Source: Suipraeoptans intestinalis | Lineage (GTDB): Bacteria > Bacillota > Clostridia > Lachnospirales > Lachnospiraceae | Assembly (NCBI RefSeq): GCF_009696485.1 | Contig: NZ_VULY01000018.1 | Span: forward strand, 1,232,001 to 1,296,000 | Length of the DNA stretch: 64,000 bases | Direction of reading: 5' to 3' | Shown: piece after piece, positions 46,241-54,953 of the stretch | How positions within the stretch are numbered: the stretch's first letter is position 1 | Layout: each line of letters starts with the position of its first letter | Notes under the pieces: model-generated | Database searches by the model: none | The model's input: the letters and a program-made list of their open reading frames with translations, nothing else | What the model was told of the DNA's origin: nothing | Position numbers and translations under genes: made by a program

Positions 46241-47614
46241 GTGTATGCGGAAGAAAGAAAAGAGTCGGAAGCAATGGGCGTGGAGATTCCGGTTCGGGAA
46301 ACCATTGCTTTTCCGAAGGAGATTAGCGCAGATTGGTATCAAATGGTGCGCAACACTTTAAAGGAGTTTCACATTTCGGTTTCCCGATTAGGGATGACGC
46401 TTGGGGTATCGCGGGTACATATAACGGATCTTTTAAACGGGAAGCGTAGTATAAAAAAAGAAATGAAAGACAGCATAGAAGATGCTGTGATTCGTTTGAA
46501 TCCGAACCATGCATTGTCACTACAGATTGATTATTTACGTGTCAGATTCCCGTCGGATAGTGAACGAATTGCAATGGATATTGCGGAGGAAATTTTAGAG
46601 ATCCCCTTTTCTTATTTTGATAAGCTGGGACATGGTTGGAATAATTATGAAACTGTGTATCAGTATGGACTGGATGGTGGCATTTTGCTGTGCGAATCTG
46701 CAAAAGAAGAGCTAGGGATTCTGTTAGAAATGACCGGACAAGCTTGCAGACGAATGGAGAATCACTTGGAACTGACAGAACGAACTTGGTATGAGCTGTT
46801 CCGGAAAATTGAAAGGTGCAATGGGGTGTATAAGCGTCTGGATATTGCGGTGAATGACCATCATGGGATTTTGGATATTCATCACATGAAATTGCTGTTA
46901 GAGGATGGATCCTATGTGTCTAGATTCCGAAGTTATGAGTTTATCCGTAGTGGTGCGATCAAGAGGGAGAAGGAAGGCAGTGGTGATACCTTGTATGTAG
47001 GATCGAAAGACAGTGAAATTTATTTCTGTATTTACGAAAAGGATTATGAGCAGTTTGTAAAATATCAGATTCCAGTGGAAGAGGCTTATATCAAAAACCG
47101 ATTTGAAATACGGTTATTTGAAGAAAGAGCTGCCAGCTTTGCAAAAAGTATGCGTAGTTGTCAAAAAGATGAGGATGGATTGGAGCGGCTTTGCTTTGGT
47201 GTGATTAATCACTACCTGGCATTTTTAGTGAAAGAAGAAGGAAAGGAAAAGCGTAACTGGGTGATGGATCCTATGTGGAATCACTTTATCAGTCAGGTAC
47301 ACAGAGATAAGATCCGGTTGGAAATGCAGCCACGGGAACAATCGGTAGAGAGATCTCTTTACTGGGTCAGGCACCAGTGTATGCCAACTATCCGGAGCCT
47401 TCATCAGAAAGGGAAGCTTTTGATGGAGGAAGAGTTGGAGAAAGGAAAGACCAATGCCAGATTGGATCGGATCCTAGATTCAGAAGAGGAAATCCGATGG
47501 CAAAAAGCAGCAAAAAATTATTATGAGGAAAATTTGGAGGAGAAATTACGTGAAGAAATGGAAGGATCAAAAAAGATGGGAAAGCAAAGACGGGTTGAGG
47601 GAGACAGGAATTAA
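46241..47614 (+). CDS. MobT-type relaxase (Rep_trans; Tn916 Orf20-like)
   Basis: Nicks oriT and pilots the strand to the recipient. The N-terminus has a helix-turn-helix (ISVSRLGMTLGVSRVHITDL, then LNGKRSIKK), known in MobT relaxases, followed by a Rep_trans domain (about 95-410) with LDIAVNDHHG carrying the metal-site residues and IKNRFEIRLFEERAASFAKS. The catalytic Tyr is probably in this block, but I cannot be sure which. The C-terminal 60 residues are charged. The start is uncertain: GTG 46241 and ATG 46274 both lack a good SD sequence. The gene end overlaps the next frame. Confidence 0.88.
   Translation: MYAEERKESEAMGVEIPVRETIAFPKEISADWYQMVRNTLKEFHISVSRLGMTLGVSRVHITDLLNGKRSIKKEMKDSIEDAVIRLNPNHALSLQIDYLRVRFPSDSERIAMDIAEEILEIPFSYFDKLGHGWNNYETVYQYGLDGGILLCESAKEELGILLEMTGQACRRMENHLELTERTWYELFRKIERCNGVYKRLDIAVNDHHGILDIHHMKLLLEDGSYVSRFRSYEFIRSGAIKREKEGSGDTLYVGSKDSEIYFCIYEKDYEQFVKYQIPVEEAYIKNRFEIRLFEERAASFAKSMRSCQKDEDGLERLCFGVINHYLAFLVKEEGKEKRNWVMDPMWNHFISQVHRDKIRLEMQPREQSVERSLYWVRHQCMPTIRSLHQKGKLLMEEELEKGKTNARLDRILDSEEEIRWQKAAKNYYEENLEEKLREEMEGSKKMGKQRRVEGDRN
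46244..46264 (+). repeat. 21-bp direct repeat, copy 2
   Basis: Identical to 43520-43540. It overlaps the first codons of the longest mobT frame, so the GTG start at 46241 may not be used and the repeat could be a regulatory site or leader element. Confidence 0.85.
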
Positions 47615-47900
47615 AAAAGATTGGAAGCTAGGAATTTTGGGAATCATGATGGGGTGCAGCGTTCCGCTAGTCACATTTGCCAGTTCCGGAAATCCGGGAC
47701 AAGGAGCCTGGCAGATCGTGAAAGATTTGATAGAGCCGGTACTTTATTGTCTGGTGGCGGTGCAGGCGGTTAGGATTTTAAAGGATCGGAAGCTGACAGA
47801 AGGAATTATCTTTGCCGTGGTATGTATCCTGGCTATGATTATTGTTTTTCATCCGGAGCTTTTAAAGTCGATTGCAGATAATTGGGCAGGACGATTATAG
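47550..47900 (+). CDS. Small pilin-like (VirB2/TcpD-like) membrane protein
   Basis: A 116-residue protein with a basic N-terminal 30 residues, a hydrophobic segment (about 32-52, GILGIMMGCSVPLVTFASS) that looks like a signal peptide with an Ala-Ser-Ser cleavage region, and two further membrane helices. Small, two-helix proteins after a signal sequence, next to TcpE and VirB4, occupy the VirB2/TcpD position in Gram-positive type IV secretion. GGAGGAG lies eight bases before the GTG at 47550, inside the end of the relaxase gene (65-base overlap). Sequence identity is weak, so the call rests on layout and context. Confidence 0.65.
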   Translation: MKKWKDQKRWESKDGLRETGIKKDWKLGILGIMMGCSVPLVTFASSGNPGQGAWQIVKDLIEPVLYCLVAVQAVRILKDRKLTEGIIFAVVCILAMIIVFHPELLKSIADNWAGRL

Positions 47901-47910
47901 GAGGCACAGA

Positions 47911-48324
47911 TTGAAGGAGATCAAGAATTATAAAGAGGTTTGGAATGTGACGGGATCTATGTATCTTCCCGTTTGGAAAAATGTATCCTTTCGGGTTTCC
48001 TTTGTGGCACTGGGAGCAGCTGCCTTTATGGAGCTTCCGATGTTTCTATTCGGACAATATATCCCATTTGCCAATACAAATATCGTGATTCGGTATGGGT
48101 TGATTCCGGTGGGATTTGCATTTTTGATGGACAAGAAAACGTTTGATGAGAAACGACCTTACTGTTTTTTGTGGGATCTATTTTGTTATTTTTTGCGAAG
48201 TAAAATCATGTATGCCGGTGAGACAATCCGGAAAAGAAAATGGAACTGGAATAAAGAATATTTAATGATTTTGAGAGATGGTCAGGAATTGGAAGATAGA
48301 GATGTGACAGAGAAGAAGCCTTAA
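47911..48324 (+). CDS. TcpE-family conjugation membrane protein (Tn916 Orf17-like)
   Basis: A 137-residue protein with two membrane helices (about 25-45 and 50-72) and a basic, aromatic C-terminus (KIMYAGETIRKRKWNWNKE). The N-terminal KEIKNYKEVWNVTG and the position between the pilin-like gene and VirB4 match the TcpE family, which corresponds to VirB3 in Gram-positive conjugation. The longest frame starts at 47872, but AGGAGG precedes the TTG at 47911. VirB4 begins 36 bases downstream. Confidence 0.8.
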   Translation: MKEIKNYKEVWNVTGSMYLPVWKNVSFRVSFVALGAAAFMELPMFLFGQYIPFANTNIVIRYGLIPVGFAFLMDKKTFDEKRPYCFLWDLFCYFLRSKIMYAGETIRKRKWNWNKEYLMILRDGQELEDRDVTEKKP

Positions 48325-48359
48325 AGGTTTCTTCTCTGTTTTTGAAAAGGGAGAAGAAG

Positions 48360-50834
48360 ATGAAAACAGGACTTGATGTGAGAAATATTTATAAGAATTT
48401 GATATTTACGGCAGATCATCGGGTGTATGCCTATTATAGATTAAGAGAATGGAATAATTCGTATATCACAGACAGACAAAAGGAAGCAAATAGACAGCGA
48501 TTGGAGCGTGTGCTAGAACAAAGTAATGTGCCAGATTTTCAAATGCTACAGATCTACATAGAAGATAGTATAGATAGTATTCAGGAAAAAGGGAAAGCTT
48601 ATGTAAAAGGAGAGATTCAGGAATTTTCGAGACGATTGATTGATTCTCAGACCGAAGTTCTGAAAAAGAAGTATGGAAAGAATAAGACAGACTATGGGCA
48701 TTATATCGGGCTGCGGATCGATCTTCCCAGGGATCTTAGCTTCAAGGGAATGGTGGAGGAATTACAGCGTTATTTTTTAAGCTTCCAGTCTTCTGTGATG
48801 TATGAGCTGATGGGTGACTATTTTATGATTCCGGGAAAAGAGATGAAAGAATTTTTAATGGCAGAACAGGTGCTGTATAAACGTCTGGGAAGGAAGATCG
48901 GCTTGGAAAGGATTGATGCCTCTGATTATGGATATATCATAGAACATCTTTTGGGTATGAGAGGGATATCTTATGGTGACTATCAATATTCTATGCTGCT
49001 GAAGGAGTGGAAGGGGGATTATTACCAACGACAAGTGGATATAAAAAGGCTGAGTAGTGTCCAGATGGAAGAAAAGGGAAGAGAACTGGTAGTAGATCGA
49101 CCGGAAGGAACTTGCTATATGGCATTTTTAGCGTTGGCAGCCATGACGGAAAGTTTGTTGTTTCCAGATTGCGAAGTGTTATTTTTCCAGAAATCGGAGT
49201 TGTCTTTTCCAGTGGATGTTTCTATTCGGGCAGAAGTGGTGGGTCATAAAAAAGCAGTGAAGGATTTGGAGAATAAAAAGAAGGAGTTTAAGGATCAGAT
49301 TGATAATGCACATAAGAACGGGGAAGAAGCAGATGATGATGTGTATTTTGCCGTTGCAGAATCAGATGTGCTGAAGGCAGAGTTAAAGCATAAGCGGAGC
49401 AATATGTATAAGGTGAATATGCTGTTTCGGGTGGCGGCAGAGAGCCAGGAAGAATTAGATATGCGCTGTGTGGAGCTGATCGATTATTATGACGCTTATG
49501 GGATGAAGCTGATCCGGTCGTTTGGTGATTCCAAACCATTTTTGGAAGAGATCTTTCCTTGTGGCAGCGTAAAGCGAAGAGATTATATTCAGCCGACTAA
49601 GGCAGATTTTCTATCTGCTTTAGGATTTGGAGGGACAACAAAGTTAGGAGATGATTCCGGGATTTACATTGGTTATGATGTGTCCAGCGGAAAGCCTGTG
49701 TATATCCGTCCTGATCTAGCCGCCAGAAAAGAATCAAAGGGAGCTACCACAAACAGTATGTCTGTTAGCTTTACGGGAGCTACCGGATGGGGGAAGTCTA
49801 TGTCTTCCAACTTGATCTTGGTGTGGATCGGGATGATGGGCGGCAGGGTTTTGATCATTGATCCAAAAAGTGAGCGATCCGGTTGGGTAGATTCCTTTCC
49901 GGAGATCAAAGAGCAGATTAATTTGATTAACCTGGAATCTGATGAAAGTAATAGAGGCCGGTTGGATCCTTATGTGTTGTTGCAGCAAAAAGAAGATTCA
50001 GAAGTGGCAGCGGTAAATCTTCTTTGCTACCTAACGGGGGTGAAGCCAGCAAACAAAAAAGAGTTTACCATTTTGCAAAAAGCTGTGCGTAAGATAAGTG
50101 ATATGGAATTTCGTGGTCTGGCTTGTGTAATTCCAGTTTTGAAGGAGCAGATCGGAGGAGAGATAGCGGTAGATCTGGCAGAAAGTATTGAGGCTTTTTC
50201 TAAGCTTGGAATCGCAAAGCTTTTGTTTTCTGACGGAAGATCTGTCAGACGTGATATGACGGTAGATAAAGCGATTAATATTTTGCAGGTATCTGGGCTT
50301 TCACTTCCAGATTCTTCTCTTCCGGAGGGGGAATATTTACCAGAACATATTCTTTCTATTGCGTGTATGCAGGTGATAGGGGCGTTTGGAATGGAGTTTT
50401 TGTCTTCCGATAAAACGATATTTAAGGTTTTAGGAGCAGATGAATCCTGGTCGATTTTTGGCGGTAGAAATAGTGTTTCGCTGGATCAGAAAGGTGTTCG
50501 GATGGGAAGATCGCTAAACAGTGGAATTTACTTTTCTTCACAGGGAATTGATGATGTGGGGGATAAGAATATTAAAAATAACATCGGTATGCGTTTTGCC
50601 TTTCACATGGAAGATTCCGATGAGATCGAGCGGACATTGGAATATTTTGGGTTGGATGCAAAGGATCCTTCTTTGCAGTCTGTTTTGCGGAATTTAAAAA
50701 GTGGAGAAGCATTAATGAAAGATATTTGGGGTCATGTGGGCGTGGTACAGTTTGATATGACGTTTCGGGAATTTTTTGAAATGTTTGACACTTCTACAGA
50801 TCGGCAGAAGGATCAGGAAGGAGGGCGAAAATGA
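48360..50834 (+). CDS. VirB4-family conjugation ATPase (Tn916 Orf16/ConE-like)
   Basis: Energises assembly of the mating channel. An 824-residue protein: N-terminal half with TGLDVRNIYKNLIFTADHRV and a long charged helical region (about 290-350), then a RecA-like ATPase with Walker A GATGWGKSMSSN (about residue 475), RVLIIDPKSE, and a late FKVLGADESWSIF Walker B-like segment. No membrane segment. The longest frame begins six codons earlier, but GGGAGAAG precedes the ATG at 48360. Its end overlaps the next gene by four bases (ATGA), typical for VirB4-VirB6 coupling. Confidence 0.92.
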   Translation: MKTGLDVRNIYKNLIFTADHRVYAYYRLREWNNSYITDRQKEANRQRLERVLEQSNVPDFQMLQIYIEDSIDSIQEKGKAYVKGEIQEFSRRLIDSQTEVLKKKYGKNKTDYGHYIGLRIDLPRDLSFKGMVEELQRYFLSFQSSVMYELMGDYFMIPGKEMKEFLMAEQVLYKRLGRKIGLERIDASDYGYIIEHLLGMRGISYGDYQYSMLLKEWKGDYYQRQVDIKRLSSVQMEEKGRELVVDRPEGTCYMAFLALAAMTESLLFPDCEVLFFQKSELSFPVDVSIRAEVVGHKKAVKDLENKKKEFKDQIDNAHKNGEEADDDVYFAVAESDVLKAELKHKRSNMYKVNMLFRVAAESQEELDMRCVELIDYYDAYGMKLIRSFGDSKPFLEEIFPCGSVKRRDYIQPTKADFLSALGFGGTTKLGDDSGIYIGYDVSSGKPVYIRPDLAARKESKGATTNSMSVSFTGATGWGKSMSSNLILVWIGMMGGRVLIIDPKSERSGWVDSFPEIKEQINLINLESDESNRGRLDPYVLLQQKEDSEVAAVNLLCYLTGVKPANKKEFTILQKAVRKISDMEFRGLACVIPVLKEQIGGEIAVDLAESIEAFSKLGIAKLLFSDGRSVRRDMTVDKAINILQVSGLSLPDSSLPEGEYLPEHILSIACMQVIGAFGMEFLSSDKTIFKVLGADESWSIFGGRNSVSLDQKGVRMGRSLNSGIYFSSQGIDDVGDKNIKNNIGMRFAFHMEDSDEIERTLEYFGLDAKDPSLQSVLRNLKSGEALMKDIWGHVGVVQFDMTFREFFEMFDTSTDRQKDQEGGRK

Positions 50835-52954
50835 GAAGTATAGGAGGTGGACTGCGAAAAGGAGTTAAGAGATGGAGGAAGATTTCAAGAGGGAAAAAGG
50901 TAGCCATGTTTGTTACTCTTTTTATTTTATGCCTTGTCTTATTTGGTCGGATCACATATGCACAAGGATTGTTTCCAGATAAGCAGGAGCTGGAAAGTGT
51001 TTATCGCTTTTTACAGTATCCTATGGATAATTACTCTTTGGATTATAGCTTTGAAGGAGAAAAAGGTTTTGCCAGCAGTCTGAAGGCAGTGGCAGGGGCA
51101 TTTTATGGGCTGGCGAATATTTTGTGGTTTTTCTCTGTTGGAGTCTGCAAACTTGGAATCTATTTATTGGACATGGGACTACGCTTTGATGTGGTGGAAC
51201 GTTCTTTGGATGTGGTGTCCGGATCTTTGGAAGATTTATTCGGGATTCATCGTTACGGACTGTTTGGCGGTGTGTTTGGAAATCTGTTTCGCTTTTCTGT
51301 TCTTGCACTAGGGGTCTATGTGGCGTTTATAGGGATCGCAGAACGGAAGTATACAGAAGTTTGGAAGAGGATTGGAATGTTTATGCTGGTGCTTATAATT
51401 AGCATAGGATTTGCTGGAAATTCTAAGAAGTATCTGTCTGCCGTCAATGATGGGGTAAATGAAGTGACACAGGCGATCAGTAGTGTTAGCAGCAGCCTTC
51501 TCTCTCCGGAGACAGAGACGGAAGAAATACATGATTCTGGTGGAAGTGTAGCTAGAGAACTTGATGAAAAGAAGACGAATCTGGCTACAGCAACCATGTG
51601 TGAATTATTATTTGATGTTCAAGTAAGAAAGCCCTGGTTATGTCTTGAGTTTGGAACCGCAGATGAGGCAGAGATTGAAAAACGGTACGGAGAAGGAATC
51701 ATTAAGGAAATTGAATCTAGGAGTTTTGGAAGTAAAAAAAGGGAAGAAAAAGTAAAAGAAATTATAGAAGTGGACGTAGAAGAGGATCGTCTGGCTTATA
51801 TGACAGAAAATGGAAATAATAGCAGGATTGGAGGAATCTTTTTTATCTTAATCAGTAATATTGTGATTGCGTGTTTTGTAGGATTTTTTTCGATTTTGAT
51901 GATTTTAGGGCAGGTGATGTTTTTGATCTGTGCGTTTCTACTGCCATTTGCATTTTTTATAGCCTTGCTTCCGGAGAAAGAACACATTTTGAAAAAAAGC
52001 TTGCTACATACAGTGATGTATCTGTTGATCAAAATAGGATTGGTGGTATTGTTGACGGTTTTGTTTTGTGTAGTGGGATTAATTTATAAGGTGTCTTTGG
52101 AATTAAATGTTCCAGTAATAGTAATGCAAATTGTAATTGCCTGTGTATTTTATTACGTCTTTAAAAATGTGGATAGTCTGCTAAGACTGGTGGGCATTTC
52201 TGAGGGAGTCAGAGATATTAAAGGAATTCGGCAATCCTTGAGAGAACCGGAGGAAAAGATGAAGAAAATTTTTGTTGGAGCCGGAGGAGCTTTAGGGGGC
52301 TATACCTTAGGAAAGTTGCAGTATGCAAAGGAAAGCTTGACGGAAGAGGGAAGGAATCGACATGTGCAGGATAAGAAAGAAGATATCACCAATCGAGTAC
52401 GGAATCAGGTAGAAAAGGGACGAAAAGAAAAAGAAAATGATGTGCTGATGGATTCTTATGCGAAAGAAGGAGTGTTAGATCAGAGAACACGATTAAAATA
52501 TGAAAAATTAAAAGAAAAAGGACAAAACCGATACAAAAGAGATTCAAAGGAACAAGGCTCTTATAGACAGGAAGATGGATTTGATGAGAAAACCCGGAAG
52601 GAAGATGGACTGGAGTATCAGGGAACGTGGAGAAAATCTATGTCGGAGTTACAAAAAGAATCTGGCTTTGAAAATTCTGGATATACAGATCAGAAGTCTT
52701 ATCAGAGCTCTTATCGGGAAGGAGAATGGGATGGTTCTTCTGAAGCATTTCACAGGAGAAGAGGAAAGGAACAGGGAAGGGAAGACGTTCAGACAGCTTC
52801 CTGGCGTGAAGAATCTTTCCGGGAAGTGTTTATGGAAAAGGAGCCAGTGACTTTTTCCGGGGAGGAAATGCAATCAAAGGAGAAACCGGCTTTTTTCCAA
52901 TCGAAGGCGCAAAATTTTAAGGAGTGGTTACGCAAAAGGGAGGAGCCTAAGTGA
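50831..52954 (+). CDS. VirB6-like polytopic conjugation protein (Tn916 Orf15/TcpH-like)
   Basis: A 707-residue protein with one helix near 20-42, then about six more (two or three between 95 and 205, and a block of four from about 335 to 455: FFILISNIVIACFVGFFSIL, LMILGQVMFLICAFLLPFAF and others), followed by a 240-residue Lys/Glu/Arg-rich hydrophilic tail. This layout is that of the Orf15/TcpH family (CD3337/EF1877-like), which corresponds to VirB6. The start overlaps the VirB4 stop, and the stop overlaps the following GTG, so the three genes are coupled. Confidence 0.85.
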   Translation: MRSIGGGLRKGVKRWRKISRGKKVAMFVTLFILCLVLFGRITYAQGLFPDKQELESVYRFLQYPMDNYSLDYSFEGEKGFASSLKAVAGAFYGLANILWFFSVGVCKLGIYLLDMGLRFDVVERSLDVVSGSLEDLFGIHRYGLFGGVFGNLFRFSVLALGVYVAFIGIAERKYTEVWKRIGMFMLVLIISIGFAGNSKKYLSAVNDGVNEVTQAISSVSSSLLSPETETEEIHDSGGSVARELDEKKTNLATATMCELLFDVQVRKPWLCLEFGTADEAEIEKRYGEGIIKEIESRSFGSKKREEKVKEIIEVDVEEDRLAYMTENGNNSRIGGIFFILISNIVIACFVGFFSILMILGQVMFLICAFLLPFAFFIALLPEKEHILKKSLLHTVMYLLIKIGLVVLLTVLFCVVGLIYKVSLELNVPVIVMQIVIACVFYYVFKNVDSLLRLVGISEGVRDIKGIRQSLREPEEKMKKIFVGAGGALGGYTLGKLQYAKESLTEEGRNRHVQDKKEDITNRVRNQVEKGRKEKENDVLMDSYAKEGVLDQRTRLKYEKLKEKGQNRYKRDSKEQGSYRQEDGFDEKTRKEDGLEYQGTWRKSMSELQKESGFENSGYTDQKSYQSSYREGEWDGSSEAFHRRRGKEQGREDVQTASWREESFREVFMEKEPVTFSGEEMQSKEKPAFFQSKAQNFKEWLRKREEPK

Positions 52955-54054
52955 TCAAGAAAATAGGGACAATATGGATCTCAGGATTTTTAGTTTTATT
53001 TCTGTTGGTTGGACTTCTTGCGGGATCTGTGGAAGAAGAGACGGTAGGAGGAAGTACAGAGTGGGCTGGATATAACCTTCCGGCGTGGATTACGGACGAG
53101 ATGATGGAAGCTTTTTACGGGACGCAAAAAGAATATGGAGTGCCAGTATCCACCGGGTTATCTCAGGCGATCGTGGAAAGCACAGGAAGTTACGGCGCCG
53201 GAATGTCTGGGTTGGCTTATTATCATAAAAACTTATTTGGAATAAAAGGAAGGAGTGGAAGTCCTTATGTTTCAGGGGTTGCTGTCATGGGAACACAAGA
53301 ACAAGCGGCAGGAGGTGGAATGTATGCCATTCAGGCTGGTTTTTCAGAATATAAAAGTTATAAAGACTGTATTTATGATAGAGCCTTGATGATTACAACG
53401 CTTAGTTACTATGCAGCGTGTGACCAGTATAAAAATTTAAATGATGGGAAGTATACCAAAGAGCAGGCAAACCAATATTGCAAAGCCTTTGCCAGTAGCT
53501 GGGCAACCAGTCAGGTATATTATGAACATAATGTGAAAATTATGGAACAGTATAATCTGTATCAGTTTGATAACTTGACGTATGAACAGTTCCTGAAGCT
53601 GAAGGAGGGTGGATCTGGTTTTCCAGCCAATGTTGTTTACAATGGAAAAATAACTGAAAAGATGAAACAAGTGGTGGCTATTGCCGGAGGGAATCGTTCT
53701 GCTTTTCCTTGTACAGCAAATTATTGTGCAGCCTGGGTATCTGGCGTCTATCAGGCAGCAGGGCTTGGTTCCATCTCTGGTAATGCGATTGATATGTGGA
53801 ATAACTATAAATATACGGGTTCTACGGATCAAGGAAATATTCCGCCAGGAGCAGTGGTGTGCAGTTCCGGATGGGGTATGATGGGTTCGATTTATGGTCA
53901 TGTTGGAATTTATCTGGGGAATGGGATGGTGGCGAACAATAAAGGATATTTTGCTGTAGAAACCATGTCGGAATTTTTGGCTTGGCAGACCGCTACGTGC
54001 CAGGGACACACTGGCTGGATTGGATGGGTTATGCCGATTAATTTAATGGACTGA
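52951..54054 (+). CDS. Conjugation-associated peptidoglycan hydrolase (glucosaminidase + NlpC/P60-like)
   Basis: Opens the cell wall for the conjugation channel, like VirB1 and Tn916 Orf14/TcpG. An N-terminal signal/anchor (about 5-25) is followed by an N-acetylglucosaminidase-type domain (about 50-205: TGLSQAIVESTGSYG, KNLFGIKG, and the AFSEYKSY-like Tyr-rich stretch) and a C-terminal Cys/His peptidase-like domain (about 230-367). The latter has Cys in PCTANYCAAWVSGVY and His in YGHVGIYLGNG. The muramidase of Tn916 Orf14 is replaced by a glucosaminidase here. GTG start overlapping the previous stop by four bases. Confidence 0.88.
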   Translation: MIKKIGTIWISGFLVLFLLVGLLAGSVEEETVGGSTEWAGYNLPAWITDEMMEAFYGTQKEYGVPVSTGLSQAIVESTGSYGAGMSGLAYYHKNLFGIKGRSGSPYVSGVAVMGTQEQAAGGGMYAIQAGFSEYKSYKDCIYDRALMITTLSYYAACDQYKNLNDGKYTKEQANQYCKAFASSWATSQVYYEHNVKIMEQYNLYQFDNLTYEQFLKLKEGGSGFPANVVYNGKITEKMKQVVAIAGGNRSAFPCTANYCAAWVSGVYQAAGLGSISGNAIDMWNNYKYTGSTDQGNIPPGAVVCSSGWGMMGSIYGHVGIYLGNGMVANNKGYFAVETMSEFLAWQTATCQGHTGWIGWVMPINLMD

Positions 54055-54076
54055 TATTAACCAGGAGGAATGAAAA

Positions 54077-54322
54077 ATGATAGTTTTAACAAGAGGGGTT
54101 TCTTATCATTGTGAGAAAGACCATAAGTTTTTTGATTTTGTACAGGAGAGCCTTAGAAGATTTTTAAATGGAGACTGGGGAAATGTAGGTGGAGAAGATA
54201 GGGCATTAAATGATGCGGAACCAGCGTTTGCATTAGGGGCTTATGCGGATGAACAGAATCAAGAGGTGTGGATCAAACGTGATGAAGGCACGATAACTAT
54301 TTTGTTTCCATCAGAATATTAG
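54077..54322 (+). CDS. Small element-associated conserved protein
   Basis: An 81-residue soluble protein. The motif FLNGDWGNVGGEDRALND followed by an aromatic/acidic strand and a closing TILFPSEY recalls a family of small plasmid- and ICE-borne proteins of gut Firmicutes (RHL.GDWG....ED...ND... and ..T..LLP.EY). Its function is unknown. AGGAGG precedes the ATG. It is placed between the peptidoglycan hydrolase and a lipoprotein-like gene, probably in the same operon; a regulatory or DNA-mimic role has been suggested for such acidic element proteins, but nothing here proves that. Confidence 0.65.
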   Translation: MIVLTRGVSYHCEKDHKFFDFVQESLRRFLNGDWGNVGGEDRALNDAEPAFALGAYADEQNQEVWIKRDEGTITILFPSEY

Positions 54323-54333
54323 GAGGAGTACCC

Positions 54334-54915
54334 ATGAATAAGAAAAGAAGAGTATGGATCGGGATTTTGGCGTGTGTGATTGCATTACTTGGCTGTGCGT
54401 GTTTTTACTATTTTGAAAAAACGGAAGATAGTGGGAAAGCAGTAAAGAAGGAACAGGTGAAGGAGAAGCGAAAAGAGATAACAAAAAAACAAGAGGCAAA
54501 GATGACAGAAGCAGCTTTGAAGGAAGAAATTACTTCGAAAAAGTGGAGTAAGGAAAAGGCAGAGGAAATGGTTCCTCTTCCAGATGAGGAAGAATTATTA
54601 CCGAAGGAAGAAGGTGGAATCGCTGATGATGAAGGAGTCTATGAGCCGGACACATTAAAGATACACGAACGGGTGGAATTGAAGCAACAGTTGACCAAAG
54701 AAGAATATAAGATTTATGAATTGACTTTGATGGCGTGGCTGGAAGATCAGAAAGAATATCGTAAAAGTGTTTATGTAACGGGAATAGAGCTGGAAGGGGA
54801 CATTGTAACTGTTTATTTGACTTTCCAGCATGAGGATATTTCAAAGCCTTATCGGCATATTAAAAGTAAATTTCATAAGGATATACAGGCGGTAGAGTTT
54901 GCTTATCAGGAATAG
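54334..54915 (+). CDS. Lipoprotein-like or single-pass membrane protein
   Basis: A 193-residue protein with a basic N-terminus, a hydrophobic segment (about 8-24) ending IALLGCAC, which resembles a lipobox (LLGC), then a Lys/Glu-rich stalk (about 28-75) and a C-terminal domain (about 95-193, KQQLTKEEYKIYELTLMAWL and YVTGIELEGDIVTVYLTF). I do not recognise the domain. AGGAGG precedes the ATG. It sits inside the transfer operon, between the hydrolase and TcpC, where an accessory channel or surface-exclusion lipoprotein would be expected. Confidence 0.7.
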   Translation: MNKKRRVWIGILACVIALLGCACFYYFEKTEDSGKAVKKEQVKEKRKEITKKQEAKMTEAALKEEITSKKWSKEKAEEMVPLPDEEELLPKEEGGIADDEGVYEPDTLKIHERVELKQQLTKEEYKIYELTLMAWLEDQKEYRKSVYVTGIELEGDIVTVYLTFQHEDISKPYRHIKSKFHKDIQAVEFAYQE

Positions 54916-54953
54916 ATTGCTGGAAAAGAGATTCGGAAAAAGGAGTGAATGGT

